Below, in pieces: positions 23,928 through 31,388 of a DNA stretch of 56,871 nt (position 1 is its first letter; the number at the start of each line of letters is the position of its first letter). This DNA is from Paludibacteraceae bacterium (GTDB taxonomy: Bacteria; Bacteroidota; Bacteroidia; Bacteroidales; Paludibacteraceae): assembly GCA_024405815.1 (NCBI GenBank), contig JAKSNX010000004.1, positions 1 through 56,871 on the forward strand, in the 5' to 3' direction. The notes under the pieces are model-generated. The model worked only from the letters and a program-made list of their open reading frames with translations, made no database searches and was not told the origin of the DNA. A program made the translations under genes and the position numbers.

Positions 23928-26363
23928 TTACTTGCTGCAGTCCTCAGTGGCTTTTGCAGCAGTAACGGTCTTGACTTCTTGTGCCTGGCAACCATTAGAA
24001 CTTGTGGCTGTGTAGGTTACATTAAATGTGTCACCCTCTTTTCCTGCCTTAAGAGACTTACCGTTAGTTATATCAGTAACCTCATACTTGGTGGAAGAGG
24101 TACTGATGGCTACAGTAGCCGTACCATCCGTTGTGGTGGCGGTAAGATTAACCGGCTCCCAAAGATATGCGGTAACCGCACTACCTGATGGGGTTGTTGT
24201 AAGGCTTGGCAAAGGATTAACTGTAAGGGAAGTTGTATTATCTATAAACTGTTGGGTTGAAGAGCAACCTGTAACAGTTGACAACGCCTTAACCTTATAA
24301 GTTCCACTTTCTGTAATATTACTGAATGTTATTGCCTTACCAGTACCTGCAACAGAACCACCGACAGGAGTGTCTCCTCTATAGAGCTGATAAGATGCTC
24401 TGTTGCTTGGTTGAGAACCACTAAGAGTTATTGTAGCGGCAGCATCGCCAGCACACATTGAAGATTTAGTAATTAACAATCCATAACTTGTTGTCAACGC
24501 TGGGCAGGTTATATTGAATGAACCCAATCCAATAGTTGTTGCGCAATAATCGCCATATTCAGGAACTACTATGCTTACAGTATATGCACCTACTGCGGAA
24601 GGTGCATTTGTATCACCATTATACTTAACACTTGTAGGTGTGCCATACCCTGATTTTGCTGTTACCGTAACAGGTTTTGCACTGCCATCATAAACAACAT
24701 CTGATAGAGTATAGTTATAGCCATCTTTTGTAGGAGGCGTGCAATCCTTTGTACCGATACCCGTAAGATTAAATGTTGCTGAGCCGCCAGTCCAAGTTAC
24801 ACTAACAGTTCCGTTATATGTTGTTTTAGCAACAGGTGTAAATGTAACACTAAACGACTTATCTCCAGTACCAGATGCAGTTCCATTTGTTACGGCAAAA
24901 CATGCACTTGTGGTTGAAGCGTTGAAATTTGACACATTACAAGCGGTAAAGTTAACAGTTATTGCATCTGACGTGGTTTCAATAGGAACAGAACCAAAAT
25001 CAAGTGTTGCACCTGGCTGATAATTACTCCAAGTTATAACAGGGGTAACTGTAATAGTTCCTGGAGATGTGGTTGAAACCGCCTTATAATTTGTAGAGGC
25101 TGCCTTAGTTGCATTAATTTTAAAGATACCAGGTGTGGTAACATTTAGTGTGCTTCCTGAAATTGTACCTGTACCCGTTGTACCTGTAGAGTTAATACTA
25201 TATGTTACGTTAGATGTTTCCTTTGCTCCTGATATAGACAGCGTAATGGATTGGTTTGCACAAACACTTTGGTCATTTACTGAAATGGCAGGATGTGTTG
25301 CTTTCTCTATAACAAAGCTACCAAGAGATATTCCTGTGGCGGCACAATAGGTTGTACCTGCGGCTACATCTACTGTAATAGCGTATGTGCCAGCGTTGGT
25401 TTTACCTGTACCTGCAGTTCCATCGTATTTAACAGTCATTGTACCCATACCACTGGCTGCAGTAATTGTAGGAGCCTGCTCATTGCCATTGTATGTCTTG
25501 CCTGTCAGTCCGCTGACGGTGAAGTTTGAGGCAGTTGGGGTGGTGCAAGCAGGCACAGTTTTGGTATATATTGTACTGGATTTAGCAGAACTTGATGAAT
25601 AATAACTTGTACTACTCTTGTAATTCCAAGCATAACCAACCCAAGTTTCAGTCTTATCTGCCGTAGAGCTTGCGGTTTTTGTAGTTGTCCATGATGTGCT
25701 AGTTCCAGAAGATGCTTTAGATGAATTGCTATTAATATTCCATCCAAATCCAGTCATACCAGGGTCATCCTTAGTAGCAGACACTGTAAAACTAAGTGTA
25801 GCACCTGCTGTTACAATATACGGGTCAGATGATGTTCCTGAACCACTTTTATAACAAGAACTAGCCAATGTTATAGAACAAGATGCTGGAGCAACTGCAT
25901 AGTAAGCACTTGTAAATGCATTTTTACCAGATATTTTGGTAACTTCATTTTTACCATCACATGTTAGGTCTCCACTCTGATTCCACTTATTATCCCATGG
26001 TCCTGTACTTGCAGAAGAATTTCGTGTAATTATAAAATTTGAATATGTGCCAGCATCCGTTATTTTAGCTCTATATATTGCACCATCTGTTTCTTTTGTA
26101 CCTGAGTACAATTCAAATTTATAACTGTGATTCCCGCTACTATTCCAAATATATAACCAAGCCACACCTCCTCCTGTTATCCAACAATCTCCTACTTGTC
26201 CTCCGTCACTATTATAATAGCTTTTCCCATTTTTAAAGTAGAAATACTCGTTAGCAACAAATGTCTGGTTTGCTGCCCACGCACTTGCACTACACCCAAA
26301 CAGCATTGCCACCAGCAACAGCCATTGGGTAATTTTTTTGTTTAATAAATTTTTTGTTTCCAT
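23928..26363 (-). CDS. Surface protein E: secreted MBG/Ig-like multidomain protein
   Basis: An 811-residue relative of proteins A-D. The signal peptide ends SASAWA at about residue 30. An N-terminal CBM-like domain (YFYFKNGKSYYNSDGG) is followed by repeats of MBG type (LTGKTYNGNEQAPTITAA, about 285; a second VVYDGSAKPVTVTAKSG, about 565). A choice-of-anchor/ASH-like domain lies between them (about 455-540), and an Ig-like domain and a final domain starting PSLTTTPSG follow. It ends KATEDCSK, matching the near-terminal Glu-x-Cys of A, B and C, with no T9SS CTD. It sits between defence genes on both sides, although it belongs to the surface array at 4.7-16.4 kb. Confidence 0.7.
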   Translation of the reverse strand: METKNLLNKKITQWLLLVAMLFGCSASAWAANQTFVANEYFYFKNGKSYYNSDGGQVGDCWITGGGVAWLYIWNSSGNHSYKFELYSGTKETDGAIYRAKITDAGTYSNFIITRNSSASTGPWDNKWNQSGDLTCDGKNEVTKISGKNAFTSAYYAVAPASCSITLASSCYKSGSGTSSDPYIVTAGATLSFTVSATKDDPGMTGFGWNINSNSSKASSGTSTSWTTTKTASSTADKTETWVGYAWNYKSSTSYYSSSSAKSSTIYTKTVPACTTPTASNFTVSGLTGKTYNGNEQAPTITAASGMGTMTVKYDGTAGTGKTNAGTYAITVDVAAGTTYCAATGISLGSFVIEKATHPAISVNDQSVCANQSITLSISGAKETSNVTYSINSTGTTGTGTISGSTLNVTTPGIFKINATKAASTNYKAVSTTSPGTITVTPVITWSNYQPGATLDFGSVPIETTSDAITVNFTACNVSNFNASTTSACFAVTNGTASGTGDKSFSVTFTPVAKTTYNGTVSVTWTGGSATFNLTGIGTKDCTPPTKDGYNYTLSDVVYDGSAKPVTVTAKSGYGTPTSVKYNGDTNAPSAVGAYTVSIVVPEYGDYCATTIGLGSFNITCPALTTSYGLLITKSSMCAGDAAATITLSGSQPSNRASYQLYRGDTPVGGSVAGTGKAITFSNITESGTYKVKALSTVTGCSSTQQFIDNTTSLTVNPLPSLTTTPSGSAVTAYLWEPVNLTATTTDGTATVAISTSSTKYEVTDITNGKSLKAGKEGDTFNVTYTATSSNGCQAQEVKTVTAAKATEDCSK

Positions 26364-26496
26364 AATAATTAAGTTTTTTAAGTTATTTTGTTTGTTTTGT
26401 TTTTGTTTTTTGTCAGCCCTCTCACCTACGTAATCAGGCTCCTAAATAAAATTCTTGCTTTCATAATGTTTTGTATGGTTTGTTTAAGTTTTGCTG

Positions 26497-27543
26497 TTAT
26501 TCACTATAATAATCTAAATAGTGCATAGAAATATTAACACACTTAATGATTGCACCAACTTGCTTAGAAAATAAATGAACAGTGTCATTTTTAGATTTTC
26601 CAAATTCAAGATGACAACTTTCCATATTTAGTACACAACACTTTACAACATCCTCCTTTGCTTTAGATTGAGATTTAGGCAAATGTAACTGATTACCGCT
26701 AATAAAACTACCCGTATAAAATAGGGTGTTTAACATTATTAGTTCATCATCAGAACAATTGTCAAATACCATTTTTATTTGTTGAAACTTATTTACTTTA
26801 TCAGCAGTTATATCTAATATATGCTTAAATTCAATATCAGTAGAATCTGAATCATCATAAGGTTTTAATTGCTCCAGAATATCACATAGCCTTAGCCTCA
26901 ACTCTATATATTTACCCAGAAATGCTTGCTTTTTTGAATCTTCTACGTTAGCTAACATTTGACCATCTATTTCATAATCTAATTTATCAAACGCATCTTT
27001 AAGCTCGTTCATTCTGTTCACAAGATTTGGCAAATCTAATCTGGTTTCAGGTTTCATAGGCTTTCCTGTTTTTTCAACTGGATACCTCATACTCATAGAA
27101 TTTGAATCAAAATCATGAACCGCACGTATATAATGCTCTATTGCATCCAAATCCACTGATGAACCAACTCGTTTATGCAAATATTCAATTGTCGGTTTTG
27201 TCTCTTTCCAAATTTTAACTAAACTATGGCCTATTCCAAGCAAACTTTTATAGTCTTCCTCTGTTTTTACACCATATTTTATATGAAGGTGTTTTAGTTC
27301 AAGTTCCACATAGTGCCTATAGCAGAAACACATCGCAAGACCTAACCCATCAATAACCCTATAATCTCCACTTGATTGCTTAATTTTTTCATATAAAACA
27401 TTAGCACTATCAAAATATGAATTAGCATATATTGAAAAAGCGAAACATCCTGTTCCTTCCCAGCCAAAATAACAAAAACTATTTGATGGAGTGGACACAC
27501 CAACATTTTTGACTATTTTAAATATGATATCTTTGTTTGTCAT
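26497..27543 (-). CDS. HEPN-like helical protein, candidate defence component
   Basis: A 348-residue, soluble, helical protein. The first half has the look of HEPN/Abi-type proteins: YRHYVELELKHLHIKYG, then GHSLVKIWKETKP and HYIRAVHDFDSNSMSMRYP. The H-D-F-D...RYP block with RxxH (RAVH) is what I rely on. No Walker or nuclease motif is seen. It lies 66 bases after the DUF2971 gene and 133 before gene E, all on one strand, and reads AT-rich like its two upstream neighbours. HEPN domains are often ribonucleases in toxin and abortive-infection systems; activity here is inference only. Confidence 0.5.
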   Translation of the reverse strand: MTNKDIIFKIVKNVGVSTPSNSFCYFGWEGTGCFAFSIYANSYFDSANVLYEKIKQSSGDYRVIDGLGLAMCFCYRHYVELELKHLHIKYGVKTEEDYKSLLGIGHSLVKIWKETKPTIEYLHKRVGSSVDLDAIEHYIRAVHDFDSNSMSMRYPVEKTGKPMKPETRLDLPNLVNRMNELKDAFDKLDYEIDGQMLANVEDSKKQAFLGKYIELRLRLCDILEQLKPYDDSDSTDIEFKHILDITADKVNKFQQIKMVFDNCSDDELIMLNTLFYTGSFISGNQLHLPKSQSKAKEDVVKCCVLNMESCHLEFGKSKNDTVHLFSKQVGAIIKCVNISMHYLDYYSE

Positions 27544-27609
27544 AAGTTATTAGTGTATAAAAATTACAATTCAGTACTTAATCTTTTGTTTTAAGTTTAA
27601 TTGATTATA

Positions 27610-28911
27610 TCATTTCCTATAGTTTTTTATAGTAGATTCGCGAACATTATCAGCCTGTATATCATAATTTTTCTTTTTAAGAATATGCCTTATTTGTGAA
27701 ATATTTACACCTTTCTCTGGGCAATTATTCCCTAATATTATACCCCTAAGTTTAAATGGGAAAGCATCCCCTTTTAAGCTAAAGTCAATAGTAGGATTGA
27801 GAATGTTCGTATCTCCTGTTAATACCCAATTTACATTTCTAGTTATCCTTTCTCCATTTATAAATAATAATCTTATTTCTTGTTCATCTCTGTAGTCATA
27901 CGGCTTAAAATAATGTTTCCACTTATCAATTTCTTTGAAAACTAACCCTTTCTCTAATAATGTTTTTACAATTTCTAGTGCATCGTTCTTTCTCCTGTAG
28001 TTCTCATAACTTACCTTATGTAGCATAAAATTAGTTTCCCAATCCTTTACAATATCAAAAATCAAACACACCCCACTAGAATTATCTCCATACAATCTCC
28101 ACATTGTTAAATCATCAATCCTCTTAGTACAGCATGTTATAAACACACTATTTGCATCTAAATTACTCTCCTCATTGTAACCGCAGTATGAATCAAAGTA
28201 ATTAACTTCAGTGCTATCATTCATACCAACAATACAGGAAACTCTAATAGAATCATTATTTATCATATGATACAATGTTTCCAATGTAGTATATTTACAT
28301 ACTGGTTCTGTTTCTATTTCCTTCTCAGTATCATCTTTAATTGATGTTTCCCAAAATAGATTCTCTTCAAAGGCACTTTTAAACTCACAATCATCATCTT
28401 CTTCATTATATTCAACAAAATCAGCAAAAGTTTTCAATTTAGAATTATTTCTTAAGAAATCCTTAATAGTTTTTGCCTTAAATTGTTCAACAGAAGCCTT
28501 CCCTGTCAATAAATTTTCTACTTGAGCAAAGTCATTTGTTTTTGCTAATTCACTAACACTTCCATCCGTATTTTTGTAAACATAAAAAGTAAATTGACTA
28601 TCAACTAATATCCCATAAGCTCCACTCGGGACACGCTTACTAAAAATCTTTTTTGATTTATCAATATCTTGAAATTCAAGAATTACAACTCCAATTACGG
28701 CAATAAATCCCCCATCCTCATCACAGATTGTAAATACATAACCTGGTTCAACTTGATATAGTTTTTCACTCAATTGTTCTATTTCATATTTCTCTTTTAT
28801 TGAGGATTTTGAAAACAACTCATATACTGAGTTAAGAAACTCTGCATAAAGCCCAAAACTTAACGAACTGTCAAATTCTTGTTTTTCAATATTTTCCTTA
28901 TCCTCTGCCAT
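27610..28911 (-). CDS. DUF2971 protein with an extra N-terminal domain
   Basis: A 433-residue protein. Residues about 205-400 match DUF2971: KYTTLETLYHMINNDSIRVS, here opening the domain, then MNDSTEVNYF, VFITCCTKRIDDLTMWRLYG and GVCLIFDI. The N-terminal 200 residues are a separate domain of alternating strands and helices (PGYVFTICDEDGGFIAVIG, then GAYGILVDSQFTFYVYKN) reminiscent of nuclease-fold N-domains of restriction subunits; that comparison is weak. DUF2971 genes are frequent in defence islands. It begins 18 bases after the EVE/Mrr-like gene, indicating an operon. Confidence 0.6.
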   Translation of the reverse strand: MAEDKENIEKQEFDSSLSFGLYAEFLNSVYELFSKSSIKEKYEIEQLSEKLYQVEPGYVFTICDEDGGFIAVIGVVILEFQDIDKSKKIFSKRVPSGAYGILVDSQFTFYVYKNTDGSVSELAKTNDFAQVENLLTGKASVEQFKAKTIKDFLRNNSKLKTFADFVEYNEEDDDCEFKSAFEENLFWETSIKDDTEKEIETEPVCKYTTLETLYHMINNDSIRVSCIVGMNDSTEVNYFDSYCGYNEESNLDANSVFITCCTKRIDDLTMWRLYGDNSSGVCLIFDIVKDWETNFMLHKVSYENYRRKNDALEIVKTLLEKGLVFKEIDKWKHYFKPYDYRDEQEIRLLFINGERITRNVNWVLTGDTNILNPTIDFSLKGDAFPFKLRGIILGNNCPEKGVNISQIRHILKKKNYDIQADNVRESTIKNYRK

Positions 28912-28929
28912 TAAAAATAATTATTACTC

Positions 28930-29898
28930 CTACAGGGATTTAAATTCAACTGATAATAGCATGTCAACAAAATCCCTTTTACCTATCAACTTCACTACAC
29001 CCTCGGCAAGAGCAATACATGCTTTTGGATATTCATCAAGATTTGAAATCAGCCACATTATTGATGTTTCATGATTCCTCAACTTATATTCCTTAAATTC
29101 CATTATCTTTCTTATTACCCAATCATTATTACTATGATTATCCTCGTTAACCTGTACAACCAATGTCAATCCTAATGACTTGAAAAATGCGACAATATCT
29201 GCATTCCCCCATCTACTGTATTGACCATCCCTTTTTGGCATTTCTACATAATCAGCTCCTATTGTTTTAATATACCAATACACTAAATCTTCTAGTCTCT
29301 GTTTATCAATATATTCTTGTATTGCAACTAAGTTCTCCTTATTTATTTTACTTTCAATTTGAATAGATGAATCTACAACATCTTTTATATTGGTAATATC
29401 TAAATTAGTGCCTAAATACCTTGTCTTAGCATATAATTTTCTGTCCAGTTTGTCTCTTGAAATGCCATCGTTTTTTTGTTCAACCTTCCAATAAAAGCCC
29501 AAATCAACTCTCTTGCCATCTACGGTCAAATAATTATCTTCATTTATAATTTCCCTCCCATTTGGTGTCTTAACATCTGGATTACCTAATTCTTCTGTAG
29601 ATATTACTTGTTCTCCTGTAATTTCGTATATTTCGCAACAACCATATTTAGGAACTACTACAATATCACCTTTCTTCATTCCTATTATGAAATTTTTCAA
29701 GAAAAACCTGCTCCGTGTAATTCCACCCCATTCATCAAAAAAGACACCATCAAAATTTAACTTTAAATTATTTAGAGTCTCTTTGTTTCCGAACTCTCCC
29801 CATCCTATTGACAAGTACCCCTTTTCAAGTAATGGATATGATACCTGCCACTCGTGACTGATTCTGTGTAACCAATATTTGGGTTCTTGCTCTGACAT
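28930..29898 (-). CDS. EVE/PUA-like and Mrr-like restriction protein
   Basis: A 322-residue protein. Residues about 5-110 resemble an EVE/PUA-type modified-base reader (YWLHRIS, LLEKGYLSIGWGEF, GMKKGDIVVVPKYG). Residues about 205-310 resemble the Mrr/PD-(D/E)xK nuclease fold (IGADYVEMPKRDG, GNADIVAFFKSLGL, LVVQVNEDN). The Asp of NADIV is present, but the Gln-x-Lys position reads Q-V-N, so the catalytic lysine seems lost. Such proteins usually restrict DNA carrying modified bases; with the Lys missing, this one may bind only. It is the first gene of the minus-strand cluster, and no consensus promoter box is visible upstream. Confidence 0.6.
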   Translation of the reverse strand: MSEQEPKYWLHRISHEWQVSYPLLEKGYLSIGWGEFGNKETLNNLKLNFDGVFFDEWGGITRSRFFLKNFIIGMKKGDIVVVPKYGCCEIYEITGEQVISTEELGNPDVKTPNGREIINEDNYLTVDGKRVDLGFYWKVEQKNDGISRDKLDRKLYAKTRYLGTNLDITNIKDVVDSSIQIESKINKENLVAIQEYIDKQRLEDLVYWYIKTIGADYVEMPKRDGQYSRWGNADIVAFFKSLGLTLVVQVNEDNHSNNDWVIRKIMEFKEYKLRNHETSIMWLISNLDEYPKACIALAEGVVKLIGKRDFVDMLLSVEFKSL

Positions 29899-29990
29899 TA
29901 TATTGTTAATTCAAATTTTTATTAAAGTTTTACCCTCAGTCTGTAAACAGTCTCGCTTCCTTATTAAAAGATTCTTCGCTTCGCTATTAA

Positions 29991-30099
29991 GAGATTCTTC
30001 GCACTTCGTGCTCAGAATAACATTCCAGATTGAGATTCTTCGCTATCGCTCAGAATGACGTTCTTGACTGAGATTTCTCGCTATCGCTCGAAATGACGG
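29991..30099. repeat. Dispersed covarying hairpin repeat, three tandem copies
   Basis: Copies at about 29991-30020, 30031-30060 and 30068-30099. Stems are ATTCT/AGAAT, ATTCT/AGAAT and ATTTC/GAAAT; the last is a double compensatory change. A half copy lies at 29968-29985. Confidence 0.7.
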
Positions 30100-30214
30100 A
30101 AGTGGGAGTTTCTTCTCCAAACTTCTGTATAAATGCGTTCTCTCTTATATTCTCAAGCCAGCGGTAAACGCTACGTTGCTGGCATTTGGGTTCTATTTTA
30201 TGAGAGTATGTCAT
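30050..30214 (-). CDS. Hypothetical 54-codon ORF, possibly a gene remnant
   Basis: Begins MTYSHKIEPKCQQRSVYRWL and ends inside a hairpin repeat. No family recognised. The basic, helical look would suit part of a DNA-binding protein, but there is no promoter or partner gene, and it may be non-coding. Confidence 0.2.
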   Translation of the reverse strand: MTYSHKIEPKCQQRSVYRWLENIRENAFIQKFGEETPTSVISSDSEKSQSRTSF

Positions 30215-30331
30215 ACATCAACGCATACACTTGCACTGCACGCAATGCTATGTATGCCCACGAGGAGTGTTGCTCCGCCATTAGGGCTTAACATTAGTTA
30301 TGTTTGGTTGAAGTTGCTGAGCCGTAGAGGT

Positions 30332-30418
30332 CTATGGCTTGCGATTGAAGAGGTTGCTATTAGCCTTTTCTCTTGCAACGTCAAGGTTTACGTTGATGGT
30401 TACTGACATGTTTCTCAT
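30332..30418 (-). CDS. 28-codon ORF behind an orphan surface-gene leader
   Basis: Begins MRNMSVTINVNLDVAREK and stops after 28 codons. Its start stands about 168 bases from the leader repeat, as gene A's does (185). It could be the remaining start of a deleted surface gene, a leader peptide, or chance. A single-base frame change would extend it to about 40 codons. Confidence 0.25.
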   Translation of the reverse strand: MRNMSVTINVNLDVAREKANSNLFNRKP

Positions 30419-30483
30419 AGTTTTTAAGTAATTAAGTTTGTTTTGTTTGTGCGTAGGTTTTCTACATAATTTTGTTCTTCAAA

Positions 30484-30509
30484 TGTTAAATTTTGTTAAT
30501 TTATGTTAA
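30484..30509 (-). promoter_or_regulatory. Three phased TTAACA decamers
   Basis: TGTTAA on the plus strand at 30484, 30494 and 30504, exact 10-bp period (TTAACA-N4 on the minus strand). Same pattern as upstream of surface gene A and of the ORF6N gene. Confidence 0.45.
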
Positions 30510-30585
30510 ATTTTACGTTTTCTCTACATTTATGTGGCGTATATGGCAACATAATTCCGATTTTTTACTAAAACCGAAATTCCTT

Positions 30586-30668
30586 TCAAATACCTAATAC
30601 GCTGATATTGAACCGATTACATTATTTTATCGGCACAATACACTATTATCGGGTGCAATATACAAATA
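30586..30668 (-). repeat. Leader repeat copy 2
   Basis: Aligns gap-free to 16553-16635. It no longer precedes an intact surface gene. Confidence 0.65.
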
Positions 30669-30753
30669 TTTTTTGCAAATTGCAATAGGTTTCTCTTATC
30701 GGGGAAGGGAAAAGAGTAGGTGTCGCCTCAGGTAGAGACATACCAAAATGGAA

Positions 30754-30812
30754 TATACCCTATATGGTATAATATTTACATATCTAAAATATTTTATACC
30801 CTAAATGATATA
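30754..30812 (+). promoter_or_regulatory. Paired HipB operators
   Basis: TATACC-N6-GGTATA (30754-30771, perfect) and TATACC-N6-GATATA (30795-30812, one mismatch) are 41 bp apart, about four helical turns. The second site overlaps the expected -33 region. This is the arrangement of HipB autorepression sites. Confidence 0.7.
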
Positions 30813-30829
30813 ATATAAATATTTTTTCA

Positions 30830-30837
30830 TATATTTG
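30830..30837 (+). promoter_or_regulatory. -7 box of the hipBST promoter
   Basis: TATATTTG matches TAnnTTTG and lies 19 bases before the hipB ATG. Confidence 0.65.
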
Positions 30838-30856
30838 CACCCTAAAGGGATTATTT

Positions 30857-31066
30857 ATGAATGCATTTTCATCGGTTGTAAAAGATTTACGCAAGCAATA
30901 CAAACTAACACAAGCAGAGTTAGCGTATAAATCAGGAGTAGGTTTAAGATTTGTCAGAGAGCTGGAGCAAGGCAAAGAGACACTAAGAATTGACAAAATA
31001 AACCAAGTGCTGGCACTGTTTGGTATGGAAGTTGGAGCCGTATTACAAAAAGATAGAGACAAATGA
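30857..31066 (+). CDS. hipB: HipB antitoxin, XRE-type repressor
   Basis: A 69-residue helix-turn-helix protein of the XRE/Cro class: VKDLRKQYKLTQAELAYKSG, then VGLRFVRELEQGKETLRIDK. In HipBST systems HipB binds the operon's operators and assembles with HipS and HipT. The paired palindromes upstream fit this. Its stop overlaps the next ATG (ATGA), giving translational coupling. Start chosen at the only ATG downstream of the -7 box. Confidence 0.85.
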   Translation: MNAFSSVVKDLRKQYKLTQAELAYKSGVGLRFVRELEQGKETLRIDKINQVLALFGMEVGAVLQKDRDK

Positions 31067-31386
31067 AAACAGGGGCAGTATATATTGAAGGTACATTAGT
31101 TGGTCAAATCAGAGAAGAGATAACAGGATACAGCTTCACCTACGATGCCAACTATTTAAAGTCAGGCAATGCGGAACCAATAAGCCTTACCCTGCCACTG
31201 ACAGCAGAACCATACTATAGCAAAACAATGATTCCATTTTTTGACGGACTTATTCCCGAAGGGTGGTTACTTGATATAGCAGAACGGAATTGGAAAATAA
31301 ACCAGAGAGACAGAATGTCTCTATTATTGGCATGTTGCAAAGATTGCATAGGCAAAGTAAGTATTATACCCATAAACAATGAATAA
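31063..31386 (+). CDS. hipS: HipS, HipA N-subdomain-like antitoxin
   Basis: A 107-residue protein matching the N-terminal subdomain of HipA: GAVYIEGTLVGQIREE, then PISLTLPLTAEPYYSK and FFDGLIPEGWLLD, the last being the HipA_N signature. In classical HipA this domain is fused to the kinase; in the tripartite HipBST system it is a separate protein that acts as the antitoxin of HipT. The length of about 100 residues and the order B-S-T agree. It is coupled to hipB by 4-base overlap and followed by hipT after 2 bases. Confidence 0.83.
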   Translation: MKTGAVYIEGTLVGQIREEITGYSFTYDANYLKSGNAEPISLTLPLTAEPYYSKTMIPFFDGLIPEGWLLDIAERNWKINQRDRMSLLLACCKDCIGKVSIIPINNE

Positions 31387-31388
31387 AT

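Larger units (their letters stand above)
29899..30856. other. 958-base mostly non-coding accessory region
   Basis: No convincing full gene. From left to right: three or more copies of the dispersed hairpin repeat (29966-30099), a 54-codon ORF (30214-30050, minus), a 28-codon ORF (30418-30332, minus), phased TTAACA decamers (30484-30509), the second leader repeat (30586-30668) and the hipB operators and promoter (30754-30837). The order of leader repeat, TTAACA and start codon on the minus strand copies that upstream of surface gene A. Confidence 0.55.

Noticed and set aside
30586..30668. Leader repeat as the hipBST promoter
   Set aside because: It lies about 190 bases upstream and in the minus orientation; hipB has its own -7 box and operators at 30754-30837.
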